Notes: generated by a model not told the origin, from the sequence alone. Numbered from the stretch's first letter, positions 1 to 11,481 are shown. The stretch: 47,424 nt of DNA from Comamonadaceae bacterium 2FH (GCA_005503335.1 SCMQ01000037.1:1-47424), one strand, 5' to 3'. Numbers and translations are program-made.

Positions 1-75
1 CAGATGGGCCATGTATCGCTCGAATTCCTGCAAGTCTTCCATCAAGGTTCGCCCTTCGCTTGAAGAAGTGCGCAT
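1..75 (-). CDS. N-terminus of a truncated gene, possibly an IS701-like transposase
   Basis: An open frame starts at ATG 73-75 and runs off the left edge of the window. It encodes 25 residues beginning MRTSSSEGRTLMEDLQ and continuing with EFERYMAHL. The codons (TTG, TCT, TCA, CGA) are AT-richer than in the neighbouring genes, which fits foreign DNA. The EFERYMAHL segment resembles the start of IS701-type transposases as I remember them, but 25 residues cannot settle this. A start at the internal Met12 is equally possible. If it is a transposase, an insertion sequence end should lie somewhere in 76-168. Confidence 0.35.
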   Translation of the reverse strand, partial: MRTSSSEGRTLMEDLQEFERYMAHL

Positions 76-168
76 AATGCCTTGAATTCGTTCAAATTAC
101 TAACACAGTAAGATTAGGTAAGCGTCAAGATCGCCGAGGCGCCGTACCTGCGCCCCTGCGCGCTCGCC
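76..168. other. AT-richer intergenic junction
   Basis: This stretch lies upstream of the truncated gene and downstream of the YciI-like gene. Its first half is clearly AT-richer than everything to the right. It contains a small inverted repeat, TTACT-GTGTT-AGTAA on the minus strand. It probably contains the promoter of the truncated gene and may contain an insertion sequence terminus, but I cannot place the terminus without the other end. Confidence 0.3.
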
Positions 169-606
169 TCAGCGCGGTTTGCCCGCCCCACCCTCGACCT
201 CGCCGCGCAGCCGCTCCTCCTGCGCCCGCAGTTCGGGCGTGAGCTCGGCGCCGAAATCCTCGGCCTCGAACAGCGGGCGGATCTCGATCTCGGACTCGCC
301 TTCCATGGGGTTGGGGCAGCGCCTGACCCATTCGACCGCCTCGTCGATGGACTTGACCTGCCACAGCCAGAAGCCGGCGACGAGCTCCTGGATCTGCTCG
401 AACGGCCCGTCGACCACGCTGCGCTGGCTGCCCGAGAAGCGCACCCGCTTGCCCCTGGCGCTGGGGTGCAGGCCCTCACCCGCCAGCATCACGCCGGCCT
501 TGACCAGCTCTTCGTTGAACCTGCCCATGGCCTCGAGCAATGCCTGGCCGGGCATCTTGCCGGCTTCGGATTCGGCCGTGGCCTTGACCATCACCATGAC
601 TCGCAT
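169..606 (-). CDS. YciI-related (DGPF) domain protein
   Basis: A 145-residue single-domain protein of the YCII-related family. It carries the hallmark DGPF motif (VVDGPFEQIQ, around residues 65-75) and the usual FWLWQVKS and EAVEWVRRCPNP segments further on. These proteins have a ferredoxin-like fold and are often encoded beside ECF sigma factors; no enzymatic role is firmly assigned. The start at 606 is supported by a strong AGGAGG about 8 nt upstream. It begins 49 bp after the fdsA stop on the same strand, so it may be read from the formate dehydrogenase operon. No sigma factor gene is visible beside it. Confidence 0.85.
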   Translation of the reverse strand: MRVMVMVKATAESEAGKMPGQALLEAMGRFNEELVKAGVMLAGEGLHPSARGKRVRFSGSQRSVVDGPFEQIQELVAGFWLWQVKSIDEAVEWVRRCPNPMEGESEIEIRPLFEAEDFGAELTPELRAQEERLRGEVEGGAGKPR

Positions 607-655
607 CGTCGTTCCTCCTTGAAACGGATGGCTTTCGGCCAGGGCCGGCCGGCGT

Positions 656-3511
656 CTACACCCCGCTCACCTTGACCGCGCAGTACTTGAACTCCGGGAT
701 CTTGCCGAAGGGGTCCAGCGCAGCGTTGGTCAACAGGTTGGCCGCGGCCTCCACATAGGCGAAGGGGATGAACACCGTGCCGCGCGGCGTGCCGTCGTCG
801 CGCCGCGCCTGCAGCGTAACCTCGCCGCGGCGCGAGGCGACGCGGATGGCGTCGCCGGGCTGCAGGCCCAGGCGCTGCAGGTCCTCGCCGCACAGCGAGG
901 CGGTGGCGGCTGGCTCGAGCGCGTCCAGCACCTCGGAGCGGCGCGTCATGCTGCCGGTGTGCCAGTGCTCGAGCTGGCGGCCGGTGATCAGCACGAAGGG
1001 GTACTCGGTGTCGGGCCGCTCGTCGGCCGGGATGATGTCGGCCGGCACCAGCTGCACGCGGCCGTCGGGCGTGGGGAACTGGTCGTGGAAGACGATGGGC
1101 TGGCCGGGGTCGTCCGCGCTGAGGCAGGGGTAGGTGACGCTGGATTCGCGCTGCAGGCGCTCCCAGCTGATGCCGGCTATGACGGCGGCCATGGCCTGAC
1201 GCATCTCGTCGTAGACGCGTTCTACACCGTGGTAGACGCTGCCCTCACCCCGGCCCTCTCCCAGAGGGAGAGGGGGTGAATCGTAGTGCCAGTTCAGGCC
1301 CATGCGCCTGGCGATCTGCTGGATGATCCAGAGATCGGCACGCGCCTCGCCGGGCGGCTGGAGGGCTTGGCGGCCGAGCTGCACCATGCGGTCGGTGTTG
1401 CTCACGCTGCCGGTCTTCTCGGGCCAGGCGCTGGCGGGCAGGACCACGTCGGCCAGCCAGGCGGTCTCGGTCATGAAGATGTCCTGCACCACCAGGTGCT
1501 CGAGCGAGGCCAGGGCGTGGCGCGCGTGGTTGAGGTCGGGGTCGCTCATGGCCGGGTTCTCGCCCATGATGTACATGCCGCGCACCTTGTGCGGGTCGCT
1601 GTCCGGCGCCAGGCACTTGTCCATGATCTCGACCACGGTGTAGCCGGGCTGGGGGTCCAGCTTGGTGCCCCAGAAGTCCTCGAACCAGTCGTGCGCGGCC
1701 TTGTCGCTCACGCGCTGGTAGTTCGGGTACATCATGGGGATCAGGCCGGCGTCGCTCGCGCCCTGCACGTTGTTCTGGCCGCGCAGCGGATGCAGGCCGG
1801 TGCCGGGGCGGCCGATCTGGCCGGTGACGCTGGCCAGGGCGATCAGGCAGCGCACGTTGTCCGTGCCGTGCACATGCTGGCTCACGCCCATGCCCCAGAG
1901 GATCATGGAGGCGCCGGCCGTGGCATAGGCGCGCGCCACCTCGCGTATGGTCTCGGCCGGGATGCCGCAGATCGGCGCCATGGCCTCGGGGCTGTAGTCG
2001 GCGACGTTGTCCTTGAGCGCCTGCACGTTGTCGGCGCGCTCGCGCAGGAAGGCCTCGTCGGTCAGACCCTCCTCGACGATCACGTGCAGCATGGCGTTGA
2101 GCAGGGCCACGTCGGTGTCGGCCTTGAAGGGCAGGGTGCGCCAGGCGTGGCGGCCCAGGTCGGTGATGCGCGGATCGGCCAGCACGATCCTGGCGCCGCG
2201 CTGGGCGGCGTTCTTCATCCAGGTGGCCGCCACCGGGTGGTTGGCCGTGGGGTTGGAGCCGATCACGAAGATCAGATCGGCATGCGCTACGTCGCCCACC
2301 GGGTTGCTCACCGCGCCCGAGCCCACGCCCTCGAGCAGGGCGGCCACGCTGGAGGCATGGCACAGGCGGGTGCAGTGGTCCACGTTGTTGCTGCCGAAAC
2401 CGGTGCGCACCAGCTTCTGGAACAGGTAGGCCTCTTCGTTGCTGCCCTTGGCCGAGCCGAAGCCGGCCAGGGCCTTGTTGCCATGCTGGTCGCGCAGGGC
2501 CTTGAGCTTGCCGGCGGCGAGATCAAGGGCCTCCTCCCAGCTGGCCTCGCGGAAGGCCTCGGACCAGTGCAGCTCACGCGTCAGGTGCTCGGGGTCCTTG
2601 GGCACACCCGGCTTGCGGATCAGCGGCTTGGTCAGGCGCTCGGGATTGTGCACGTAGTCGAAGCCGAAACGCCCTTTCACGCACAGGCGGCCATGGTTGG
2701 CCGGGCCGTCGCGGCCCTCGACGCTCACAATCTTCTCGTCCTTGACCTTGTAGGTAATCAGGCAGCCCACGCCGCAGAAGGGGCAGACCGAGTCGACCTC
2801 GCGGTCCACGCTCTGCGCGCCGATGTGGCTTTTGGGCATGAGGGCGCCGGTGGGGCAGGCCTGCACGCATTCGCCGCAGGCCACGCAGCTGCTCTGGCCC
2901 ATGGGGTCGCCGAGGTCGAACACGACCTGGGCCTGGGCGCCGCGGAAGGCCATGCCTATCACATCGTTGACCTGTTCCTCGCGGCAGGCGCGCACGCAGC
3001 GCGTGCACTGGATGCAGGCGTCCAGGTTGACGGCCATCGCGGGGTGCGAGAGGTCCGGCGCGGGCTGGGCCCGGCCCAGGGCCCTGAGCGCGGGCCGCAC
3101 CGCCACGCCCTGGCGCGCGGCCCATTGGCTCAGCTCGCCGTGCGGTTGGGCCGGATCGTCGGCCAGCCACTTGTGGCCCTGCTCGGGCAGGTCGGCCAGC
3201 AGCATCTCGAGCACCATGTTCTGGCTCTTGCGCGCGCGCTCGCTCTGGGCCTGCACCTTCATGCCGGGCGCGACGCTGCGACAACAGCTGGGCGCGAGCG
3301 TGCGCTCGCCCTCGATTTCGACCACGCAGGCGCGGCAGTTGCCGTCGGGGCGCAGGCCCTCGCTGTAGCACAGGCGCGGGATCGCCACGCCATGGCGCTC
3401 TGCGGCCTGCAGGATGGACTCGCCCTCCAAGCCCTGCATGAGCTGGCCGTCCAGCGTGAAGGCCACGCTGGCCGGCGCCAGTGCCTGTTCGTCGGTCGGC
3501 GCCTGCTTCAT
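656..3511 (-). CDS. fdsA: NAD-dependent formate dehydrogenase alpha (catalytic) subunit
   Basis: A 951-residue cytoplasmic molybdenum or tungsten bis-MGD formate dehydrogenase catalytic subunit. It has an N-terminal [2Fe-2S] domain (C48, C59, C62, C76/77), a His-Cys [4Fe-4S] region, two 4Fe-4S motifs (CIQCTRCVRAC near 166 and CVACGECVQAC near 209), then the molybdopterin domain with its own 4Fe-4S site (CPFCGVGC near 243). The metal ligand is a cysteine, not selenocysteine (C384 followed by H385 in RLCHAS). The ATG at 3509-3511 overlaps the fdsGB stop as ATGA, so the two are translationally coupled. Odd feature: residues about 745-757 (SPPLPLGEGRGEG) are encoded by a palindromic repeat inserted in frame at 1243-1279. 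The open frame continues upstream beyond this start, but only as a shadow of fdsGB. Confidence 0.93.
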   Translation of the reverse strand: MKQAPTDEQALAPASVAFTLDGQLMQGLEGESILQAAERHGVAIPRLCYSEGLRPDGNCRACVVEIEGERTLAPSCCRSVAPGMKVQAQSERARKSQNMVLEMLLADLPEQGHKWLADDPAQPHGELSQWAARQGVAVRPALRALGRAQPAPDLSHPAMAVNLDACIQCTRCVRACREEQVNDVIGMAFRGAQAQVVFDLGDPMGQSSCVACGECVQACPTGALMPKSHIGAQSVDREVDSVCPFCGVGCLITYKVKDEKIVSVEGRDGPANHGRLCVKGRFGFDYVHNPERLTKPLIRKPGVPKDPEHLTRELHWSEAFREASWEEALDLAAGKLKALRDQHGNKALAGFGSAKGSNEEAYLFQKLVRTGFGSNNVDHCTRLCHASSVAALLEGVGSGAVSNPVGDVAHADLIFVIGSNPTANHPVAATWMKNAAQRGARIVLADPRITDLGRHAWRTLPFKADTDVALLNAMLHVIVEEGLTDEAFLRERADNVQALKDNVADYSPEAMAPICGIPAETIREVARAYATAGASMILWGMGVSQHVHGTDNVRCLIALASVTGQIGRPGTGLHPLRGQNNVQGASDAGLIPMMYPNYQRVSDKAAHDWFEDFWGTKLDPQPGYTVVEIMDKCLAPDSDPHKVRGMYIMGENPAMSDPDLNHARHALASLEHLVVQDIFMTETAWLADVVLPASAWPEKTGSVSNTDRMVQLGRQALQPPGEARADLWIIQQIARRMGLNWHYDSPPLPLGEGRGEGSVYHGVERVYDEMRQAMAAVIAGISWERLQRESSVTYPCLSADDPGQPIVFHDQFPTPDGRVQLVPADIIPADERPDTEYPFVLITGRQLEHWHTGSMTRRSEVLDALEPAATASLCGEDLQRLGLQPGDAIRVASRRGEVTLQARRDDGTPRGTVFIPFAYVEAAANLLTNAALDPFGKIPEFKYCAVKVSGV
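1243..1279. repeat. Palindromic REP-like repeat, copy A, inside fdsA
   Basis: A 37-bp element with core CCCTCTCCC-AGA-GGGAGAGGG (perfect 9-bp arms) and outer TCACCCC/GGGGTGA arms. It differs from copy B at 6361-6397 by two bases in my hand alignment. Here it is read in frame within fdsA and adds roughly a dozen residues. Confidence 0.85.
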
Positions 3512-5277
3512 GCGCTCTCTCCTGCGGGCTCGGCGCCCAGCTCGTGCGGGAAATACTGCTGCACGCAGCGTATCGGGTTGGGCGCAGCCTGGCCCAGGCC
3601 GCAGATCGAGGCGTCGGCCATGACCTGGCCCAGGTCGGCCAGCAGGGCCTGGTCCCAGACCGGTTCCTCCATGAGCTTCGCCGCCTTGGCCGTGCCCACG
3701 CGGCAGGGCGTGCACTGGCCGCAGCTCTCGTCGGCGAAGAAGCGCATGGTGTTGAGCGCGGCGTCTCGCGCGCGGTCGTGCTGGCTCAGCACGATGACGG
3801 CGGCCGAGCCTATGAAGCAGCCGTAGGGCTGCAGGGTGTCGAAGTCCAGCGGCAGGTCGGCCAGGCGCGCCGGCAGGATGCCGCCGCTCGCGCCGCCGGG
3901 CAGGTAGGCGTAGAGCTCGTGGCCCTCGGCCATGCCGCCGCAGTATTCGTCGACCAGCTCGCGCAGCGTGATGCCGGCCGGCGCGAGCTTGACGCCGGGC
4001 TGGCGCACGCGCCCGCTCACGCTGAAACTGCGCAGGCCCTTGCGGCCATGGCGGCCCTGGGCGGCGAACCACTGCGGGCCTTTCTCGACGATCTCGCGCA
4101 CCCAGTAGAGCGTCTCGAAGTTGTGCTCCAGCGTGGGCCGGCCGAACAGGCCGACCTGGGCGATGTAGGGCGGGCGCATGCGCGGCTCGCCACGCTTGCC
4201 CTCGATGCTCTCTATCATGGCCGACTCTTCGCCGCAGATGTAGGCACCGGCGCCGCGGCGCAATTCGATGCGCGGCAGCGGGCAAGGCGGGTCGGCCTGC
4301 AGCGCGGCGATGGCCTGCTGCAGCAGGCGGCGCGCGTCGTGGTACTCGTCGCGCAGGTAGATGTAGACGGCCTCGGTGCCCACCACCTGGGCCGCGACCA
4401 GCATGCCCTCGAGGAAGCGGTGCGGGTCGCGCTCGAGGTAATGGCGGTCCTTGAAGGTGCCGGGCTCGCCCTCGTCGATGTTGACGGCCATCAGGCGCGG
4501 CGCGGGCTGCTCGCGCACGATGCGCCACTTGCGCCCGGCCGGAAAGCCCGCGCCGCCCAGGCCGCGCAGGCCCGAGTCCTCGAGCGCGCGCAGCACGGCC
4601 TCGGCCTCCTGCTCGCCATTGACCAGGGCCGCGGCCAGCGCGTAGCCGCCCGCCGCACGGTAGGCCGCGTAGCCCAGGGCCTCGGGCTCGGGCTGGACCG
4701 CAACGCCGGGCGGCGCGGCGCAGGCCTGGACCACGGCCTCGGGCGTGGCCGGCGCCACGGCCTGGTGGCCGGCCAGCACGGCCGGGGCCTGCTCGCAGCG
4801 GCCCACGCAGGGGGCGTGGACCACGCGCACCTCCGCACCCAGCAGGGCCGGCAGGCGCTCCAGCAGGCCGGCCGCGCCGGCCAGGCTGCAGGACAGGCCG
4901 TCGCAGACCCGCACCGTGAGGCGCGGCGGCTGGGCCTCGTCCTTGAGGATCTCGAAGTGGTGGTAGAAGCTCGCGACCTCGACCACCTCGGCCATGGACA
5001 GGCGCATCTCGGCCGCCAGCGCGACCAGGTGGCGCTCGAACAGGCCCTGCCAGGCGTCGTTGAGCACATGCAGGTGCTCGATCAGCAGGTCCCGTCTATG
5101 GCCGCCCGCCGGCGCTGCGCCTATCAGGGCACGCACCTCCTGCAGCGAGACTTCGTCGGGCTGGCGGCCCTTGAGGCGGCTCCTGGGCCGGCCGGGCTGG
5201 CGCGCGCGCTCGCGCATCTGTTCCAGCGTGGCCACGGCCACCGGCTGAGGGTCTGTGGGTTGGCCTGCGGTGTTCAT
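3508..5277 (-). CDS. fdsB: Formate dehydrogenase diaphorase subunit, fused gamma (NuoE-like) and beta (NuoF-like)
   Basis: A 589-residue fusion. Residues about 40-190 are a NuoE-like thioredoxin-fold domain with [2Fe-2S] cysteines C125, C130, C157 and C161. From about 235 it is NuoF-like, with the FMN/NADH segment GLRGLGGAGFPAGRKW, then NIDEGEPGTFKDR, AYICGEES, and a [4Fe-4S] site C519, C522, C525, C559 (ESCGQCTPC). It would pass electrons from FdsA to NAD+. In many relatives fdsG and fdsB are separate genes; here one frame covers both. I placed the start at ATG 5275-5277, which gives a compact NuoE domain; the frame stays open to 6366 only as a GC-rich shadow of the LysR gene. A candidate LysR operator lies 36 bp upstream. 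Confidence 0.9.
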   Translation of the reverse strand: MNTAGQPTDPQPVAVATLEQMRERARQPGRPRSRLKGRQPDEVSLQEVRALIGAAPAGGHRRDLLIEHLHVLNDAWQGLFERHLVALAAEMRLSMAEVVEVASFYHHFEILKDEAQPPRLTVRVCDGLSCSLAGAAGLLERLPALLGAEVRVVHAPCVGRCEQAPAVLAGHQAVAPATPEAVVQACAAPPGVAVQPEPEALGYAAYRAAGGYALAAALVNGEQEAEAVLRALEDSGLRGLGGAGFPAGRKWRIVREQPAPRLMAVNIDEGEPGTFKDRHYLERDPHRFLEGMLVAAQVVGTEAVYIYLRDEYHDARRLLQQAIAALQADPPCPLPRIELRRGAGAYICGEESAMIESIEGKRGEPRMRPPYIAQVGLFGRPTLEHNFETLYWVREIVEKGPQWFAAQGRHGRKGLRSFSVSGRVRQPGVKLAPAGITLRELVDEYCGGMAEGHELYAYLPGGASGGILPARLADLPLDFDTLQPYGCFIGSAAVIVLSQHDRARDAALNTMRFFADESCGQCTPCRVGTAKAAKLMEEPVWDQALLADLGQVMADASICGLGQAAPNPIRCVQQYFPHELGAEPAGESA

Positions 5278-5312
5278 CCTGCGACTATCCCGCCCTGGCC
5301 CGGCGCCGTCAA

Positions 5313-5340
5313 ATTGAATCCACACATGGCCTGATTCAAT
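5313..5340 (-). promoter_or_regulatory. Candidate LysR-type operator ahead of fdsGB
   Basis: A perfect 8-bp inverted repeat, ATTGAATC and GATTCAAT separated by 12 bp, sits in the 83-bp gap between the LysR stop and the fdsGB start. This dyad spacing is typical of LysR-family sites. On the minus strand TTGAAT could also serve as a -35 element. The regulator encoded just upstream is the obvious ligand; this is inference. Confidence 0.55.
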
Positions 5341-5360
5341 CGATGAATGAAGCTCCCCCT

Positions 5361-6305
5361 TCAGACCACCAGGGCGCCGCTGCAGTGCGCGAGCTCCTCG
5401 TGCCAGGCCGCGTCGCGCGCCAGCGCCAGCGCCGCCTTCAGCACCGGCGTGGGCGGGGCCTGGCGCAGGGTGATGAAGCCTACCGGCGTGGCGACCTCGG
5501 GGCGCACCAGGGGCTGGGCGCTGAGACCGCCCGCCGCGCGCACCGCCGCCACCAAGGCGCCCGGCATCACGCTGCAGAGATCGCCGGCCTGCAGGCTCAG
5601 GCCCAGGGCCAGCGTGGAGTCGGTCTCCAGCGCCGGCTGCACGGCCACGCCGGCGCGCGCGAAGGCCGCGTCGACGATGTGGCGGTTGTGCATGTCGGGG
5701 GTCAGCAGGGCCAGCGGCAGGGCCGCGGCCTCGGCCCAGGACAGCGGCGGCCCCAGCGCGTCGCCCGCCGGGGCGCCCGGCGCGCTGCGGCGCACCAGGT
5801 AGTAATGCTCGCGGTACTGGGCCAGGGTGGCGAAGCCGCCGGCGCGCGGACCCACGCGCTCCATGAAGCCCAGGCCCAGGTCCAGGCCCAGCTGCTGCAG
5901 GCCGGACTCGATGTCCTGCGAGGCCATGGAGCGCAGCTCGGGCCGGATGCCCGGGTGCCGCTCGCGCAGCCGCGCCGCGAAGCGCGCGGCCACCGGCACG
6001 GCCGTGGGCACCACGCCCAGGCGCAGCCGGCCCTCGAGCTGGCCGGCGCGGCGCGCCAGCTCCTGCTGCAGCAGGGTGTGCTCGTGCAGCATGCGGCGCG
6101 CCGTGGCCAGCACCTGCTCGCCCTCGGGCGTGAGGCCGGCGTAGGCGCGGCCGCGCTGCACGATGGGCGTGCCGAACTCGCGCTCGAGCGCGCGCAGCGC
6201 GTTGGACAGGGCGGGCTGGGTGATATGGCAGGCCTGCGCGGCGCGGCCGAAATGCCGGTGCTCGTGCAGGGCGAGGAGGTAGCGCAGCGAGGCGAGCAGG
6301 TTCAT
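5361..6305 (-). CDS. LysR-family transcriptional regulator of formate dehydrogenase
   Basis: A 314-residue LysR-type regulator. The N-terminal winged helix-turn-helix covers residues about 3-60 (HFGRAAQACHITQPALSNAL, then a long helix and LTPEGE). The remainder is a periplasmic-binding-protein-like effector domain. Its position immediately upstream of fdsGB-fdsA on the same strand suggests it controls formate dehydrogenase, as FdsR does in related bacteria; the effector is unknown. I preferred Met at 6305 (MNLLASLRYLL) over 6317 because LysR proteins normally begin close to the first helix. A TATATT -10-like hexamer lies at 6316-6321, implying a very short leader. No clear Shine-Dalgarno is visible. 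Confidence 0.85.
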   Translation of the reverse strand: MNLLASLRYLLALHEHRHFGRAAQACHITQPALSNALRALEREFGTPIVQRGRAYAGLTPEGEQVLATARRMLHEHTLLQQELARRAGQLEGRLRLGVVPTAVPVAARFAARLRERHPGIRPELRSMASQDIESGLQQLGLDLGLGFMERVGPRAGGFATLAQYREHYYLVRRSAPGAPAGDALGPPLSWAEAAALPLALLTPDMHNRHIVDAAFARAGVAVQPALETDSTLALGLSLQAGDLCSVMPGALVAAVRAAGGLSAQPLVRPEVATPVGFITLRQAPPTPVLKAALALARDAAWHEELAHCSGALVV

Positions 6306-6360
6306 GGCAGGCGCCAATATAAGGCAGGGCCGCGCTCCTGGGTCGTTGCCACTCGCCAGC

Positions 6361-6397
6361 CCTCACCCCTGCCCTCTCCCAGAGGGAGAGGGAGTGA
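6361..6397. repeat. Palindromic REP-like repeat, copy B
   Basis: Second copy of the 37-bp element also found inside fdsA (35 of 37 bases the same by hand). It lies between the end of the MaoC-like gene and the LysR start, where its GC-rich hairpin could terminate the box transcript. There is no obvious T-tract. Confidence 0.8.
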
Positions 6398-6408
6398 AAT
6401 CGCCGAAC

Positions 6409-6849
6409 TCAGGCGCTGGCCAGGTCGAACAGACTGGTGGCTTCCAGGTCCAGCACCTCGGCGCCCTGCTGGTTGAACAGCTGCCAGCGCCAGCGCAGGA
6501 TGCCCAGCTCGGGCTGGCTGCGCGAGCGCCGCGTCTCGATCACGGTGGCACGCAGCGCCAGCCGGTCGCCCGGGCGCACCGGGCTCGGCCATTTGACGTA
6601 GGCCAGGCCCGGCGAGGCGAAGGACTCCGAGCCCGCGAGGGCCGCGTCGGCCACCAGGCGCATGGCGATGCCACAGGTATGCCAGCCGCTGGCAATCAGG
6701 CCGCCGAAGCGGCCCCGGGCCGCGGCCTCGGGGTCGGTGTGGAACCACTGCGGGTCGTAGGCGCCGGCGAACTGCAGCAGTTCGGCCTGGCTGACCTCGT
6801 AGGGCCCGGCTTCTATCACCTGGCCGGGCTCGAACTGCGCGAAGCGCAT
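6409..6849 (-). CDS. MaoC-like (R)-specific enoyl-CoA hydratase family protein
   Basis: A 146-residue hot-dog-fold protein. The hydratase 2 signature is visible as YDPQWFHTD, with the catalytic Asp-x4-His pair D32/H37, followed by GLIASGWHTCG. It starts two bases after the boxA stop, has no strong ribosome site of its own, and is presumably translated by coupling, so it belongs to the box operon. A hydratase acting on a CoA thioester would fit the lower part of benzoyl-CoA degradation, but the classical box clusters I know do not place one here and the substrate is unproven. The frame extends upstream only as a boxA shadow. Confidence 0.82.
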   Translation of the reverse strand: MRFAQFEPGQVIEAGPYEVSQAELLQFAGAYDPQWFHTDPEAAARGRFGGLIASGWHTCGIAMRLVADAALAGSESFASPGLAYVKWPSPVRPGDRLALRATVIETRRSRSQPELGILRWRWQLFNQQGAEVLDLEATSLFDLASA

Positions 6850-6851
6850 GC

Positions 6852-8114
6852 TCAGTAGGTCTCGAGGTGCAGCCGGCCTTCGCGCTTGAGCGCGGCGCCC
6901 AGGCTCTCCCAGGCCAGGCCGGCCTGCTCGGCCACGTCGCGCAGGGCCAGCACCACGCCCTCCTCCATGCTCTTCAAGCCGCAGACGTAGATGAAGGTGT
7001 TGCCGTCCTTGAGCAGGGCGAGCAGGTCGGCCGCGCGCTCGCGCAGCAGGTCCTGCACGTAGCGCTTGGGCTCGCCCGGCGTGCGCGAGAAGGCGAAGTT
7101 GATGTCGATGAAGTCCTTGGGCAGGTTCTGCAGCGGGCCGAAGTAAGGCAGCTCCTCCTTGGTGCGGGCGCCGAAGAACAGCATCAGCTTGCCGCCCTCG
7201 AACTTGCCCGAGGCGCGCAGGCGCCGCCGCCACTCGGTCATGGCACGCATGGGCGCGCTACCGGTGCCGGTGCAGATCATGACGATGTTGCTGCGCGGGT
7301 GGTTGGGCATCAGGAAGGAGCTGCCGAAGGGGCCGATCACCTGCACCTGGTCGCCGACCTTGAGGTCGCACATGTAGTTGGAGCCGACGCCGCGCACCGG
7401 ATTGCCCTGGTGGTCTTCGAGCACGCGCTTGATGGTCAGCGAGACGTTGTTGTAGCCGGGGCGCTCGCCGTTGCGCGGGCTGGCCACCGAGTACTGGCGC
7501 GCGTAATGCGGCTTGCCACTGGCGTCGGTGCCGGGCGGCAGGATGCCGATCGACTGGCCCTCCAGCACCGGGAAGGGCATGGCGCCGAAGTCGAGCACGA
7601 TGTGGTGCGTGTCGTACTCCTTGCCGACCTCGGTGACGCGGAAGTTGCCGACCACGGTGGCCGTGGTGGGGCCGGTCTTGGGGCCGTAGAGGTTGGTGTA
7701 GGCATGGGCGGCCGACCAGGGCGGCAGGGTCGCGCCCCAGGCCGAGGAGACGAAGGGCGTCTCGCCAGCCTCGAGCTGGGTCGGCGGCACGGCGGGCGGC
7801 GCGGGCTGGGCGGATTCCAGCTCGGCGCCCTCGGGCAGCGGCAGCTCGGGCGGCAGCTCGTCCCAGCCCAGCTGCTCGGTGATGCTGTAGGCCTTGAGCT
7901 TGAGCACCGTGCGCCAGTTGTCGATGGAGCCGGTCGGACAGGGCGAGATGCAGTCCATGCAGAGGTTGCACTTCTCGGCGTCGACCACGTAGTTGCGCGA
8001 GTCGTGCGTGATCGCGTCGACGGGACAGATCGATTCGCAGGTGTTGCAGCGTATGCAGATCTCGGGATCGATCAGGTGCTGCTTGATCACAGCGGCGTCG
8101 GTGGCCATGTCCAT
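6852..8114 (-). CDS. boxA: Benzoyl-CoA 2,3-epoxidase reductase subunit BoxA
   Basis: A 420-residue flavo-iron-sulfur reductase that feeds NADPH electrons to BoxB. The N-terminus is a two-cluster ferredoxin (C20, C23, C26, C30 and C49, C52, C55, C59). After a proline-rich linker (about residues 85-120) comes a ferredoxin-NADP reductase module: ARQYSVASP for [16 protein letters not shown] for nucleotide binding and a C-terminal [13 protein letters not shown], ending in ETY. The start at 8114 has GGAG six bases upstream. It follows boxB with an 86-bp gap containing a strong hairpin. Confidence 0.95.
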   Translation of the reverse strand: MDMATDAAVIKQHLIDPEICIRCNTCESICPVDAITHDSRNYVVDAEKCNLCMDCISPCPTGSIDNWRTVLKLKAYSITEQLGWDELPPELPLPEGAELESAQPAPPAVPPTQLEAGETPFVSSAWGATLPPWSAAHAYTNLYGPKTGPTTATVVGNFRVTEVGKEYDTHHIVLDFGAMPFPVLEGQSIGILPPGTDASGKPHYARQYSVASPRNGERPGYNNVSLTIKRVLEDHQGNPVRGVGSNYMCDLKVGDQVQVIGPFGSSFLMPNHPRSNIVMICTGTGSAPMRAMTEWRRRLRASGKFEGGKLMLFFGARTKEELPYFGPLQNLPKDFIDINFAFSRTPGEPKRYVQDLLRERAADLLALLKDGNTFIYVCGLKSMEEGVVLALRDVAEQAGLAWESLGAALKREGRLHLETY

Positions 8115-8149
8115 GGCGGTCTCCGGGGAAATTTGCGGCGGTCAGTATG

Positions 8150-8189
8150 CATCAGGGCCACGCGGGGCGCACCCCGGGTGGCCCTGATG
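8150..8189 (-). promoter_or_regulatory. Intercistronic hairpin between boxB and boxA
   Basis: A 12-bp perfect inverted repeat (CATCAGGGCCAC and GTGGCCCTGATG) encloses a second GGGG/CCCC stem. It lies in the boxB-boxA gap without a T-tract. It could stabilise the upstream boxB message or dampen read-through into boxA; this is inference. Confidence 0.6.
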
Positions 8190-8200
8190 TCTTCATGCCA

Positions 8201-9628
<1,428 letters not shown>

Positions 9629-9675
9629 GTGTTTCTCCTGGATCGAATGGGGCTCGGTTCTGGGACGGCGGGATA

Positions 9676-11334
<1,659 letters not shown>

Positions 11335-11421
11335 GGTCGCATCCTTCATCAGGGCAAGAGGTTGGCTGGGCAATCCGGTTCCGCCGGCATGAAAAATCGT
11401 TCAGCGCCGCGGATGTGATGA

Positions 11422-11464
11422 AGAATAGTGCACGAACCGCAGGATGTCAATGCACTTTTATGCA
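11422..11464 (-). promoter_or_regulatory. boxCBA promoter with BoxR-type operators
   Basis: On the minus strand TTGACA (11445-11450) and TATTCT (11422-11427) are 17 bp apart. A TGCA-N6-TGCA element (11451-11464) abuts the -35 box and a GTGCAC palindrome (11428-11433) touches the -10 box. BzdR/BoxR regulators are known to bind TGCA repeats of this type, so repression by BoxR relieved by benzoyl-CoA is likely. Confidence 0.75.
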
Positions 11465-11481
11465 TGTCATCCAAGTTTTTT

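Noticed and set aside
1243-1279. A frameshift or pseudogene in fdsA caused by the repeat
   Set aside because: The reading frame stays open through the element and conserved sequence continues on both sides.
1286-3826. An 846-residue open frame on the plus strand opposite fdsA
   Set aside because: It is the antisense shadow of a GC-rich gene, low in complexity (A, G, H, V, Q), with no domain signature. The minus-strand frame has clear catalytic motifs.
5278-6366. A 363-codon upstream extension of fdsGB
   Set aside because: It overlaps the LysR gene in another frame and is rich in Arg, Ala and Pro with no conserved motif. The fdsGB protein is complete from 5277.
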